A stretch of 64,000 nt of DNA from Serpula lacrymans var. lacrymans S7.9 (GCF_000218685.1 NW_006763299.1:678061-742060), one strand, 5' to 3'. Shown: positions 1 to 13,260, counted from the stretch's first letter. The notes: a model not told the origin generated them from the letters alone. Made by a program: numbers and translations.

Positions 1-3000
1 CGGCATGCTCTGTGACATGTCTTCCGTACAACCTTTCAAGCTTCGTTCTACAAATAGCGTTGCAGGAATTCTATGATGGGGAGTGTCACAAAACGACGTG
101 TCATCAAGATTCGAAACCCTTCGAGTCACGAGAGGAAGTCTTGATAACACTTCACGCGCCATGCCGTGGACGGCACACAGACAAAAGTGCCATGACATGA
201 CAAGAGACAACCCCATGGCGTTTGCTTACTCGCACCTTTCGTCGCACCTTTGGTACACACAGAACCGCTGAAGTCGGACATCCGCGATAGTTGGGCAGTA
301 CGCAGATTGGAGAGCTTACCGCGGTAATTGATGTGACATGGTTGTCACGCTGATGAAGTGGGAGGTGGTGTCCTTGGTTTGATGCAGTTTGATAGCGTAT
401 CCTAGGATGACCTCGACATCGAAATGAGCGCTCGTCTCTGCCAAGTAAGGGCTGTGCGCGGGGTACCGTCGACGATGTTGGTAGCCGTCGTTTGAGGTGC
501 TGAGCTGGACGGTGTGGAGGGGAGGAGAGAAGAGGGAAAGGATCTGCCCTCGGTTGTAAGGGCAATAGGTCCGAAAGAAGTTGTGGGGAATCTAATACAA
601 GGTCTCAGCACGTGTTTTAGGGCAGGCTTCGTGATCTGGAACCAGCTGTCCACTTTCCTTCCGTTCTGCTGATCTTCACCATGGAAGAAGTTTTTGGCGT
701 GTAACAGAAAAGATCGAAGACGCCATCGAAGACACATACGTCAAACAAGATTTCTTCCCACAGTCCCCGTTCAGGCAACACCGTCCCCACTTGCTGGGTG
801 CGCGAGCATGGAAGCAACTCTCCAACAGTGACAACGACGACACGACAAGCATAAACAACAACGACACACATCGTTTCACTCTGACATAAGCTATCTGCAA
901 CAGACGCTCAGTGAAACGAAACACAACGAATTAAAAAACAGACATATCACACCCATTCTGTTTTACGTTGCTCCTCGACATGGTAACTTCTACGGCATCC
1001 CGATAATTACACAGGGTCGGAGTATCTTGACAGCCAAAATGCGCCCGGTCTGCGTCAATTAAATGTTTTACGGAAACGTTGGGATGGGAAGGCAGGCCAC
1101 ATGAACATCTCAGTCCCTCACTGGACGTCACCTGCTTGTCCAGGGTTCTCAATGACATGTCTCGACCATTCGTAGGTAAACGTACCGTACGATGATCGGA
1201 CAGCATGTCTTTGCATTGCCATTCGACTCGCGGAGTCCACCTCTGTGTACTGGCCTCTCTACATAGTATATCAACAGATCAACAGTCTTGCACACCAAAA
1301 TAAATATATCATAGACGTGACATACCGCATTGATCATCCCGTCGTTGGGCCGTGAATGACAGAGGTCGATGGTTGCCGCCCTGCAATGCTTGGCCATGCG
1401 CCAAGATAGCGAGCGTAGGGATACGTCCCTCTCAAGAACGACGAGTGCGGTGCACTCAAATGACAAGGCGGTACCGGGATCACATGTCATCTTGTCAGCA
1501 GACACCGAAACGTTCGCCTTCTGAAACCTTTCTGCCCAACATTTCCCAGGAAGAAGCACGTATCGAACCTCTTTGTGAAAATGGAACGAAACGATGAGCA
1601 TCTTCACCGACTCGGAGGGCAAGTCCCGAACGCGTGTCACGGTTGTGTTGTACGTACAACATAACGGAATAGTGGCCATCACATTATCATCGTGATGCGC
1701 TGGTTGACTGGCGAGAGGAGAGCCAAATGGGATTCCGGGGGCGTGTCACAATGATCTCCTTCCTCTTGATGCGCGCATCGACTCAGTGAAGCTGTACGGT
1801 ATCGACGCACATTGTGGTGACTCTTTCAAGTGGTTATTAATGTGCTGACAGTGGCACGTACGACAGAAGCTGAGTTCAAGTTTGTCGAAGACCGGAACGT
1901 GGTCGGCTATTCTTCGTTCTTCTTCTCGTTACGCAATGAGCTGACAGAGTTCAAAATCTAAAGTGCTGACTGAGGAGAAGACGAAGGGAGCGGCCAATTC
2001 CTGCATCCGGGCCCACCGTAGCTCCCGAAGCAAAGAAACCTGCAGCCAGTGGCACTTGGCTGTCATGATCAGTTTCGCGAACTGAAGCTTGGATCTTCCT
2101 CGGTCCCTACTATGTACGGCGGGCGTTTAGGCTGTGATGGGCCCGAATGACTGGCCAAGTCCTCTGACCTTGGATTATTATTATTAATACTTTTTTTCTT
2201 GGTGCAAGGCATCGATAAGTAGTGGCTGAGAAGCCTACCTGTCTCAACTAGGTTTCAAAAAAAAGCGTGGTCCGACGTTGCAGCCATGTGGACCCAACCT
2301 TTCCCCCCCTCCCTTGTTCGCTATCTCTGAATCCGTATCGGAACCAAGGAAGGAAGGCAAGGCGTGGAGGGGTAAGGAAGGCCAAAAGGACGCACCCACC
2401 ACTTGTGATGCCGAGAAACTAACAGCATAATTAAAGTTACACCCGATCCTCACCCTCGAAAAAAAAAAAAACAGAGTTTCGAGCTCCTTTTGAGCGCCGG
2501 CCGGGACGCGTGGACGCATGAACTTTGCGGGCCCATCATGGCAAGTGACAATGCGACATACCTGAGGAAGGAAGGCAAGGGCCCTATCTTGCAGGGTTCA
2601 GACTTTGGATTGGGTGGTCAGTCATCACAGGGTGTAGCACTGTGTAGTCTAGACACACGCACTAGAAATCACCTTGACGGCGTACATGAGCTCCTGCGGG
2701 CGAGAACAATAGATTGACGGTGAGCGAGGAATGTTCAGACACGTGTGGTACGCTTGAATTCCCCGAGGCCGTTGTGATCGCGATGTGGTCGGTGTCCGGG
2801 AAAAGCAAAATGAAGAATTATGATACGACCGATTAACTTGCTACTTACATACAGAGGGAGGGATCCGCAGCGATTTCGAGAGCGACGTGCAAGAAAAATA
2901 AGTAAATCAAGAAATAAAGAGAAGAAATAGGATGAGAATGTTGGAAGAGACTGTAAAAGACAATATACAAAATCCTACCGATATCGGCGACTAATCCTTC

Positions 3001-3535
3001 CACATAGACTAAATGATAACGCTCCGTATTATACAAACGCACGACAATAGCAAACCGCTGCCAACTCTCCAGTCACGGTAGATGAAACAGGAGAGGACAG
3101 CTAGTCCGCGAAACATAAAGGTAGTAAAATATGAAAACATTGAAGAAGGAACCAGTGATAGACTAGGTATATACCAGCGTAATATAGCATAGAAATAGCA
3201 TAGCGCTCGAGGCGAACCGACGTTGTCATTATCGGAGGCTCGTAGGAGAGAATAGAGACGAGTATATAGGCCCGGTGAAACGAGGGAGAATCCTGGGATG
3301 AAGGAGTTGATATATGCACGGATGGACAATGGTGGGGAGACACAGAGAGCGATATATGCGATGATGGACAAGGAAACAAGCAATGGGAATGTGAGAGATC
3401 CGCCAGAGAGAGCTATTTCACGAAGAGCGTAGTGCCCAATAGGTAAGGTACTGTTGACCGAGGTCAGGGGAGTTTTAAGCCAGAGACCAGCTAGAGCTGG
3501 TAGTAGAAGTATATCGTCGTCCGTCTATCGAGTCC
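1..3535. other. Region without a supported gene
   Basis: I found no open frame here with a recognisable domain, splice-linked exons or convincing composition. The right part (about 2850-3535) is AT-rich and lies directly downstream of the Con7-like gene, so it probably holds that gene's 3' untranslated region. Short low-complexity tracts occur, for example an A-run near 2460 and ATT repeats near 2175. The longest frames (176 codons on minus near 1150-1680, and hydrophobic frames near 2845-3383) resemble no family I know. Confidence 0.5.
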
Positions 3536-5579
3536 TTATGGGTATTCCTGGTCTGGGACACCTCTGAAGTGCGAGTGACTTGAATTGGGCCTCATATCCT
3601 CGCCGTACACATTCCGTCGCATCCTTCCGTCGGTATATCCACTGACATTACTGTGACCAGATCCCGGACGTCCGTCCTCCTCGTAGACACTGTCATAGCC
3701 ACCACCGCCGTACACATCTAGCTCTGGTTGCCCGTGCATAGCACCAGGAATCATAGCGGGTGGCTCGTAACCAGGCAGCGGCGTGAGAAGCGTGCTGTCT
3801 GGCGGTAGACGGTTCATCGCTACGTGAGACGAGGATGACGGGAGGCCCATGCCCTGATGCTGTGAAGGATGCTGGCCAGAGAGATACACCGGATTGCTGC
3901 GCCCTGACGATCCATGCCAAGAGCCAATGCTAAAACGCTGCTGACGACGCATGTAAGCATCCTCATGCGAATGGCCGTCATATTCATCTGACGGAGAGTA
4001 TCGCAGCTCATCTAGAGATGTAGAGGTTGCGAACCGCGAGTCTGTGAGTGGTGGGACGGGCAAGGAAGATGGGATGCCGATAGGGAGGTGTCCACGGTGG
4101 TGTGGGTGCGAGCCATGCATCTGCGAATACTGGTGCAATTCAGCGTCTGAGAGCGAGTCATGGCGCATGTGGGCTGGGTGGTGGTGACTGGAGCGCATAC
4201 CAGGGCCTCCGAGTGTACGCGCATCAGCTTCTTCCTTCTTAGCTTTACGCCATTGCTTACGGAGTTCTTTGAATTCTGGGGAAAATAAAGTGAATTAGCA
4301 AGCTAATAAACGGCTAGAAAAAAAAAGAATAGAGAGAAGAGGAACGCGATAATGAAAAAGAAGCTTGGGAGGTACGAAACAAGAGGGCGATGATTAAGGC
4401 ATAGTTGAAGGAAATTAGCTCACCATTAGGACTTCTCTTGCCGCCATGCTTCTGCATGGTTACGTGTGCATTTAAGTGGTTGAGAGTACCATAGGCTTTT
4501 GTGCAGTCGGGCCAAGAGCACCGGTAAAGACGTTCAATTTCGTCGTAGCGCCTTCTAGGGCGCTTCTTGACGGCATTGCCAGGAAGAGATACGAAGGAAT
4601 ACTGCTTATTGTTTGAGCTAGAGCCAGAAGGGCCGCCACCTGGAAGGGGATTTGAGGACGTGGATGTGCCAGTGCCTGGTGGGGAGGGACCGTATGGATC
4701 ATCCAGGATGGAGTAAGGCATAGACGGGATGCCCATACCAGGAGAGCCGGCACCACCCGAGAAAGTGGGATTGAGGGGAGAGATAGGATCGTCGAGAGGC
4801 AAGTGGCCAAAGGAATGGAGGTCTTCCTCCTCCTTCCAGAGAGGATGGCTGTCGCGGATGGAAGACGAGCTGAGACCTCTTTGGAGGGGAGTGTAGGAGG
4901 AGTAGGAACGGGGAGAGGGATAGTGGGGATGATGATGATAGCGAGCAGGGTGGAGGTCAGCTGACGGAGTAGAATAACCACCTGGAGTGCTGCCAAAGAT
5001 GGCTGGCTCGGACATCCGGCGTTGGTCGAGAAGAGGATGTTGATTATGGGGGTATTTATCGGATCCACGCAGATAGCGATCTGTAACGTTTATTGTAGTA
5101 GAATAACGATCCATTTCGGGGGGCAAGGGAGAAGCCGAACCGGGGAAATGATCCTGGAAGTGTGGCGCGCTAAATGGCTGAGGAAATGAAGAGGATGGAT
5201 GAGGGTCTGTCGGGGATGGAGAATCAGACACATAGCGTGCAGAAGAGACTGGGGCATCTCGGGAGGGAGTGGTGGCGGGAGAGGGCTGGGAGTGGGGAAT
5301 AAGGGAGTAGTTTGCGAGACGGGAGGACTGGTCAGGGAAGGGATCGTCTGGGGTGGATGCATTGGAGTCGTAGACGGCGGTGTGCTGTTGACGGGGAGCA
5401 TAGGTGTAATGAGAGCCCTGGAGTGGGCTGTATTGAGTATCCTTGTCCAGGGTGGTGGAGTGGGGGGCAGCTAAGTTGGAGAGGTCGTCGAAGAAGAGCG
5501 GATGGGGGATGCGTGGACGAGATATGGCAGGAGGAGGGGGAGGAGGAGGAGGAGGAGGAGGAGGAAGCAGTGAGTGCAT
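3536..5579 (-). CDS. CON7: Con7-like C2H2 zinc-finger transcription factor
   Basis: Two exons (5579-4424 and 4275-3536) join in phase across a GTGAGC...CAG intron and give about 631 residues. The signature lies across the splice: a short block ending KKRPRRRYDEIERLYRC, then a single C2H2 finger (CSWPDC, then HLNAHVTMQKH), then EFKELRKQWRKAKKEE. This finger plus charged helix is the hallmark of the fungal Con7 family, nuclear regulators known from Magnaporthe, where Con7 controls morphogenesis genes. The N-terminus starts with a run of about a dozen prolines; the rest is rich in Pro, Ser and His and probably disordered, as is the C-terminal third. The start is the first ATG in frame; an upstream TTG-initiated extension is unlikely. 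The basidiomycete target genes are unknown. Confidence 0.85.
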
Positions 5580-8500
5580 GGAGGAGAGGTGGTCGGAAGG
5601 AGACGACGGTGGCAAGAGTCATTCGCTGGGGAGGAGTGTTCTTAACACTTTGCTCTGGTTGTCAGCACGCCGGCGTCGTAGCAGCGCTTCAGTCCGACCT
5701 CCCGTCCTTTTTCTTCTTCCTTGCTCGACATCTCAGATCTCCTCTGTGACCCTGTCACACCCTCTTTTCATTTAGACGCGCATCTGCAGATCCGAATAAC
5801 GTCTTCCCGGTCCTCTGCTTCTTTTCTTCTATTTCGAATTCCCAGAGAACTCCCCAGTCACGTCACATTCTGCTCTTTTACATCATATTCCTATACAAAT
5901 ATATACATTTATTGCCAACTTATCAGATCCCATTCCGAGCAAATCGCAGTCTCTGCACTCACCTCCCGCTCCTCCTGTGCCCCCATCACCCGTCCGAACA
6001 GCCTCGTCCCACTTCCCTCCGTATCCACACAACCTTCATTCGCCCCGTCCTGCCCTCCTCCATCTCTTCGTCGCTTACGATCCCTTCGGGACCGTCATCA
6101 AGGGTCTCCCGCCCATATTCGCTCAAATCTCTGGGGCCCGGCCCATACACCAATATCTCCTTATCAGGTAATCCTCTCCCCTCCTTCTTTTTTTTTCACT
6201 GCTCGGCCGGTATCAGCACCGTACACGTTCGATCCATAACGTCATCTCTTTTCTTACATACGCCTGGCGCCAAGTCCACCAGCGCTCGTCCTCCCGACTT
6301 ATCCTACTAGTACTCTCTGTACATCCCTCCACCCTCTTTTTGGTGCGTCTCTTGCTCATCACCTCGCGTGACCGACTCCTTATCGCGGCCGCAATTGGTT
6401 GATCCAGATTTTGTACACGTGCCACATCGTACCCTCTTTTCTCCACTAGATAGTAATACACCATGTCGCCTTTGCAATCTACCTCCTCAACCCTGTCTCC
6501 TTCTCCTTGCCTCGTCTGTCATGCCGTCGTGCGCTATTCAGACTGAACAGCGAATGAGTCTTGCATTCGTTTGATCGTCAAAACGGCGCGCGTTTCGTCC
6601 TGTAAAACACGTGTCTCCAGTGCCCGACTGCTCCCGGTTACCACGTCTACAATCCTCAAAACAATCTGCTGACACCTCCGCACACCCCGGACAAAAACAG
6701 ACTCCTTGGTCACTCTGCTTCAACACCATTTGGGTTCCACCCCCCTCATCACGGCCCAACCCATCCGCACATGGCAACACCATCTCTTTTGCACTGCGCC
6801 ATACACCCACACCACCCTACCACATCACAACCTCTATTTTGGTACTCCAAACACTCTTTGAGTTTGCCAAAGCATATATCGACCGCATTCTGCCCTAGCC
6901 AATCCCTTTGCCAGCCCACTTTTCCGTTGCCTGGGCCCCAAGGCACAGCCAGACGCTATCACTCATCCTCACACCACAATATGGACCAGTTGATCCCACC
7001 GCCATGGCGCCACAACACCTGACATTGACAGGCCTCCCGATGAAACTCTGATAATCGCAATCACAATCGTTCCTGATTTCTGTATAAATACTTCTTCGTC
7101 ATCGTGATGGTCGTTCTCGAAAATGTAGTACATCTTGCGTTAGGGTAAGAACTGTAATGGAGGTGATAACAATGCTATTCCATCTTGAAAAGGTTTATAG
7201 ATTCGAACAGCATGTGGATTCTGTTTACCATTGGATTCGCCAGTGGATCCATTGTGCACTACACACGTCCCAACAAACTGGTATCAGGTCCAGTGTGGAA
7301 TGTTGGCAAGGAACGTGATATACAAACACGTCATGGTCAAGCTTTGATGTGAGAGGCAGGAGTCTGCAATCAGTTATGAGGCATATAGTCACGAGGACTC
7401 CCGCCAAAAGCGCGTCAGTGCCCCTGACAGCATTCCAACAATGCGAGGAGTATACACTCAGGAGGCCGCAAATACTATGAAGAGCACCCATGGGATCAGA
7501 AAAAACCAGGTGGCGAGTGTAGACGGGACGCACTCACATTCGCATGATCGAGCAACCAACGACCGTTCATGTGACCAGCGCATGCGTCTTGTGATCCGTC
7601 CATGCTGTTCGGAAATAACCACGACGCGACGACGGCACGATAGCTGTAAATACGATCGTGAATGCCGCTGCGACGGCCAATTCGTCCTTCACGTACTAGA
7701 TGAAAGTTTAGATAGTGTTTGTAAAGACGTATACCCCCAAAAGGCAGCAGCGAAAAAGACGGTTGTCTGGAAGAGGAAGGGCAGGAGTCATGTCGGGTTG
7801 CGCATGTAAGGGTCCATCGGATCAAGTATGATTGTGAAGTCTGAAATGAAAAGGACCAGAAACGGATAATATGAGCTGGTAAGAAATCAGTACGTGATTA
7901 TTGTTCAGCTATGCGACCCCTTTCCGGGACACGAAGCATAAATGCTGATAATGACCCCCTTTTTAGAGTGATTGCTGTCACAAAGGACTCATCAGAGGTT
8001 CATACCGCCACGAGGACTAAGGAACGGGGTGTAGATCGCGGGGATGAAAGACCTCCCCAATTCAATGCGCGATCGCTGTAAGATGTGCGTATAGAGCTTG
8101 CCGCGTACGCAGCACCTGCTGGCGTGCGTGATGATTGTAATATATGACGCCCCAAGGGAGTGCCTGCATAAAGGCGCTGGTGCCTTTGAGATTGACTTTT
8201 TTGCGACAAGACTACGGACCGCGTCTGCCAGTGCATAAAGGGAGTGGCGATAGCGAGCATGCTGCCTTGTTCAGGCTCGAGGGCAACGACGACCTGTTAC
8301 TTGCAGGGTTGAGCCAGGAACGTGTCGTAAACCACTGATCATGACAGACGGTGGTAAGTTGTTCAAAAGGCGCCCGGTTGTAAAGAGAGGATGAAAGGGA
8401 GCGTCTACGAGCCAATGGCGGCAAAGAAGAAACGTCACAATGAATGTGACGTGAGTGATGCACTAGTGATCCTCACGTGGTTGACACGCGACGCCATAAT

Positions 8501-8614
8501 GAGCCACCGCCATTCGAGAAAGCTCGATCGAGCAAGTATTTACACCGGTTCTGCTCATTTTTCGACTCCACTCTTGTCCTTCGACCACCACCATCTGTCA
8601 GAGATAACTCAGCA
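5580..8614. other. Long intergenic stretch, pyrimidine-rich on +
   Basis: About 3 kb lie between the divergent Con7-like gene (-) and RING gene (+). From about 5650 to 7020 the + strand is strongly C/T-rich with many CCTC, TCTT and CACC words. No frame there has a recognisable domain. It may be promoter and untranslated leader for one or both neighbours, or an unannotated non-coding transcript. From 7020 to 8600 I see nothing distinctive. Confidence 0.45.
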
Positions 8615-9718
8615 ATGGTAAGAACAGATGTCCCGTCGTCGAGAGTGACAACGAGAAGCATGAAAGAACCCCTTATCAGACGCTCTACGCGTCTAAATGC
8701 AAACCAAGGTGAACAAACAGCTCACTGATCTCTTTGCTGTAACAGAATATAAGCCGCTAATGTAGAGATTAATTACTCATTTTAACGGCTTAGCCTCCAA
8801 GAGGAAAGCGCGCGCCACTGTCCCGCGACCCAATTATCGAAGACGTAGCAGTAATGAAGAAGGTTCACATAATCAACCATCTTCTTCAAAACGCAGCGCC
8901 AGATCTGGTATCAAGGAAGGCAAGACCAAGGAGGTCAAGAATGCGGGAAAGAACCGTCTATTCACTCTGCACACACGAAATTCTGAGTCCGCCAAGGGAA
9001 ATAGTTCACGCGAGAGAGATCTCGTCAGAAAGGAAAGACAGCTTCAGCGCGAATCGGAGACACTCGAAAAACGACTGGCCCATGTTTCACTAAAGGAAAA
9101 AGAAGCGGTGGCTTTGATCGAGCAGTGTAAAGAACATACCGCCAAGTTCACGCTCAACCAGCTGGAGGAGCATTTTACTTGTCCACTGTACGTGATCACG
9201 TATTTCGACTTGTATGGCCTCATTTCAATGTGCATATATGCTTCTCCTAGGTGCTTTGAGATTATGTGCGTTATCCCTCTATCACATACGTTCTCAGCTC
9301 AGGTTTTTCCGAGAATGCTGATCATGACGTTGCCAATAGGGCATGTCCGTACTCCTTGAACCCGAGATTATGCGGTCATACCTTCTGTGCGATGTGTATC
9401 CTTAAATGGTTCTTCTCCCACCTTCATCGCTCTTGCGGCGCGTGGCATGACTCTGTAGACTGTCCCATGTGCCGATGTACACTTTACCCCACTCCGGATG
9501 ACGTTCCTCGTCCAGAATATACATTCCCCTTCACCCCAAACAGAACAGTAGACTGCGTCATCAAAAACATGCTCACTAATCTAGGAAGAGACGTAGAAGC
9601 CAAGCAAAATTTCGCAATCTGGGCGACAGATTGGAAATCAGGCGGCAACGCAAGAAAAGACTGGGAAAGAAAAGACAGGCAAGGATTTTCGATATTTTAT
9701 TTGGCCACTAAAGCGTGA
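8615..9718 (+). CDS. RING-finger (C3HC4) protein, putative E3 ubiquitin ligase
   Basis: Four exons (8615-8708, 8794-9187, 9251-9265, 9340-9718) give 293 residues. The first about 110 residues are basic and Ser-rich (a possible nuclear signal). A charged stretch with heptad character follows (ERKERQLQRESETLEKRL onward), probably a coiled coil. The RING is assembled from three exons: CPLC, then 14 residues to CGHTFC, AMC, and after about 20 residues CPMC. All eight zinc ligands (C3HC4) are present, so E2 binding is plausible. The third exon is only 15 nt and carries the second cysteine. After the RING are FTPNRTVDCVIKNML and a Trp-rich tail. Similar coiled-coil/RING proteins are common in basidiomycetes; the substrate cannot be inferred. 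Confidence 0.82.
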
Positions 9719-10337
9719 CTAATATATTTTTGGTATGTTGTGGACGTTTGATCTATATTCTTCGTCTGTACGGTCGTATTAAATCTGCATTACACAACCA
9801 GAGATGGAAGAGATTTGATGAACCGTCTCACCGATCGTTGGATGGATATGAAATCCCACGAGTTCATTGCCATAAAGGTGGAACTTGAGGTTTGAGACTC
9901 CTTATCGCTTCCATGCTGCCAGCCTCATCACTCGGCTACGCTAATGCTCAATCGTACCGGATAATGAAAAGCCAGGAATGCTGTATTCATGTGGCGCGTC
10001 CCGAGCACGATCCGGACTAGTTCTTGTCACCGCAAGATCTTCGAATCTCCTCGCGTCGTTGCACTTCTATTATTCTTGTTTTGATCCTGTGTTCCATACG
10101 TCCAGTGACACCTTGAGAACCACTGGAACATTCTACCCTTCCATGTCTTTTCAACCTTCGGCTCCGCGCTGATGCATGATAATCGTTCTAGTAAATGGAC
10201 CTGTATTTGGACTTGTCTCACGCTGCTCTATGCTCTGTAACCTTATGCTCTCTGATTTCATTGTGATATCAATGTAGGCATTGTAAACTAAACAACCATA
10301 CTGTAACAATGTTAACGATAACACATGCAATTTTCGT
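9719..10337. other. Intergenic, between convergent genes
   Basis: About 620 bp between the ends of the RING gene (+) and ARP8 (-). I see no coding exon, RNA gene or repeat; it presumably holds both 3' untranslated regions. Confidence 0.5.
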
Positions 10338-13260
10338 TTATAGATAAAAACACCGCTCCTTAAGACCTCGCATGCCTAAGATGTCCTAACGAGTAACACA
10401 ATTATCACATGTGACATGTCCAGGAGAGATCAATTAATCATACCCAGTCAGCAGGGGTCAGCCAGAGATCGGCCACCGAGTCCATTTTCCCGAGAACGGC
10501 AGCGCCTTTCCAGGCGAGAACCCTCGGATCCACGTCCTTCGGAGGAGGGATAATTTGAACCTTTTCCATGTTAAGTACCAGAGGAGTTGCGATAGCTTGC
10601 AACCTGAAGTGAGCACGAAGCAATGTACCACAAAGAAGGTCAGGAAAAGTAGGGAACATTCCTGACAGGATGGATCATTACCTGCTCTCCAAGGCATGTG
10701 CCATCCCTGGAATAAGACCTGTCCCACCAATAACCAAGACAGCTTGAAGGTACTTGCGTATTTTGTCATCCCCACCCGCTGCTCTGGCGCTGTTGAATAT
10801 AGCTACATCGAGTGGCAGCTTGCTTGCCTCGAAACATACGTCAATTCCAAGTCCCCTAATTTGGCTCGTACCTGTATTTGATGCAGGTAGCGGAGCGAGT
10901 TGTGAAGATGCCGGCTGTGGTGGTACAGCACCGGAAGCAGATTTTTCACCCTCAATATCAACCACTTCCATCGGCATGTCAGGCGCATTTTCTGAGTTAG
11001 GCTCGATAGCGGAAGATGCAGTTGATGGCGGAACAGGTGGGGTGACATCGGTACTCGACGAAAGTTGAACATCTTGTTGTTCTTGCTTCGCGACAGCATC
11101 TCCAAATGTAATATCTTAGAGGTAGATTCATAAACAAAGAAATAAATTTTAATAAAAGAAAAGCTTCAAACCTCCTTGAGATGGAACTGGCACCGGTACA
11201 GAAAGCACTGATGCTGATTCGGGTGGGACAACCGGTGCCGGTGCCGGCATGAGGTGCTGCGTCGATATGATCATAGCTTGTGTCTACGCACCGCATGTCA
11301 ATGCAGGAAAGGCAAAAGAAAAAACAGACAAAGGCACTTACAACTTGGTCTCCAGCATGATCTATAATCTCCTCCGAAATATCGGGGTGAGAGTGAGGGC
11401 GCAAGCCGATGCGCTTTCTGTCAAACTCGATAACACGAGGTTCAAAGATACACTGCATTAATGCATTAGCATAGGAAAGCCGAACAAAAACTTGCTAAAG
11501 TTTCTCACCATAGGAGCTAAAATGATTTCATCATAAGCGCGAAGTCCATATTTTTCCGTGGGCTTTCCTGGTTGTCTAACAACAAAGTCGTATAAATTGA
11601 GGGCGACATCTCCCTAGAAGAAAATATTATCAAGTTGAGATATACTGATGTGTCATATCCTACCTCCGCTAGGGTACATAGCCTTGCCTTCAGGTCTTCC
11701 ATGACGTTCCAGTCATACCATCGCGACAAGTTAATATCTCGGTATGGGAAGCTGATCCGCTCTAGTAGCACATATAAGAACTCGGTTATGTCATCTCCAC
11801 CCATGTTCAGGGACATTCTTTGTCATTTTTCAAGTTAACATTATCCTGGAACAAGAAGGTTACGATGCTCACTTAGTGTCAGAAATTACAAGGCCTTCAT
11901 CGACGCATGCTACACTGGTAGCAACTGCACCGATATCCACAACACACGCATTTGAAATTCCAGCTCCGTAAGTCGCTGCGAGCGATTGCTGTAAAATAGC
12001 ATGAGCTGCAAAATAGAGGCAAGCCCGTGGAAAGTGAAGTGTCTAACCTGCTGTACACAAATCTGCTTGAAGCCCATTGCTACCAGGATGATGTTAACAA
12101 AATCGCGAACATAAGATCTCTCGTAAAAGTCCGGAATAACTAGAACAACGGAATAATTCTATTCGAGACCAGAATAAGCGAGATTTAAGACGGTAAGTGT
12201 ATGCCCAACCTTGTAATCTTGTCTCTCAATGCTGAATTTGTCTTGAAGGATACATCGAAGAATTTCTTCTATATCATCAAGAATCATTTGAACTGATGGG
12301 TAATCGCGTGTATTAAAATGTGTTCCATGAATGGGCCAACGGACAGCATAATTGAGGCGCTGAGGGTCTGCTAAGCGAAGAACCTAATAGCCAAATAATC
12401 CCTTTAAGTGTTTGACAACGTGAAATTACAAGATGTACTCGCCCTCTCACCAACAAGTGCTTCATTAGACTCTAGGGGTGTTTGTATCCACTCAACACGA
12501 AAAGGGTCGTTTATTTCAGCAATTATCTCTGGCTTAAATTGTTCATTGAATGTCGATGCAATGCTTGCAGCATTTGGGGTGACGCGGAGCTTATAAAAGC
12601 GCATTCGGTCACGGAGGGACACGGTGATAGTACCAATCTTATCGTCGAACTATTCGAACAACAATGTATAGATAAGGGGTCAACTGCGCATGAGTGGAGA
12701 ACTTACAGGATCATCGGATGAAACGTTGACAGCGTATTCATCGCCGTTCTGAGATTGAGTGGAATTCTGCAAGTTAGAACGTCCTTTCCTAGGTCTCAAA
12801 ATACCTTCCACAAAGCTTGGAGTGGGGGTAGGTGGTTGATGTTTTCGCGCAATAACATTCGGCACAGATATCGGATTCACGTCTGAGGCCTTGCCTACAC
12901 GCAGCCACCTAGACCCAGGATGAATGACAATCACTTGAGAGCCACGCCTGTTCTGAGATTTTAGCGTTCATCACAAAACCATGAATGGACGGTGGTAGGT
13001 ACTAACCTCTGTTCTGGAGGATGAGAAACCGACTCCTCGGCTGACGGTTTACCCTTCCGAGCAGCATTTCTGTGCCACAATGTTTGAGAGTCTGTCTTCA
13101 GATAGGAGGTGCCCATGTGTTTTGGATTGGGCCTGTATGCGTGGATTAAGCTGTATATCAACACCGATGTGCATCACTGAACTTACGCCAAAGGTACATG
13201 AAAAAACGTGTAGCGCATGCCAGTATCATCGCGCTTAGCATTGGGTATGCCTCTAGGCAT
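10338..13260 (-). CDS. ARP8: Actin-related protein 8, INO80 chromatin-remodelling subunit
   Basis: Fourteen exons (13260-13187, 13132-13007, 12947-12707, 12649-12443, 12383-12210, 12158-12048, 11988-11873, 11817-11664, 11613-11509, 11452-11342, 11283-11172, 11114-10682, 10603-10444, 10385-10338) keep phase throughout and give 723 residues. Arp8 features in order: VIVIHPGSRWLRVGK (first actin-fold phosphate loop region), SLRDRMRFYKLRV, a block with CVVDIGAVATSVACVDEG, MGGDDITEFLYVLLER, the GIDVCFEASKLPLDVAIF and LVIGGTGLIPGM blocks, and the end VLAWKGAAVLGKMDSV...DILGMRGLKERCFYL. An acidic/Pro-rich insert (near 10,940-11,280) interrupts the actin fold, as is usual for Arp8. In INO80 the protein binds linker DNA with Arp4 and actin in the nucleus. 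The intron at 12442-12384 needs a GC donor. The last coding exon is 48 nt. Confidence 0.92.

Noticed and set aside
1149..1682. Open frame of about 176 codons on minus
   Set aside because: No domain, random-looking Cys/Val-rich composition, no splice-linked neighbours; length is compatible with chance at this base composition.
2845..3383. Hydrophobic minus-strand frames downstream of the Con7-like gene
   Set aside because: AT-rich presumptive 3' untranslated region; apparent hydrophobicity follows from T-rich codons.
5199..5749. Gly/Arg/Glu-rich plus-strand frames opposite the Con7-like exon
   Set aside because: Antisense shadows of the proline/serine-rich coding exon.
5721..6310. Overlapping plus-strand frames in the pyrimidine-rich tract
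   Set aside because: Ser/Pro/Leu-rich in all frames because of C/T bias; no family, no intron structure.
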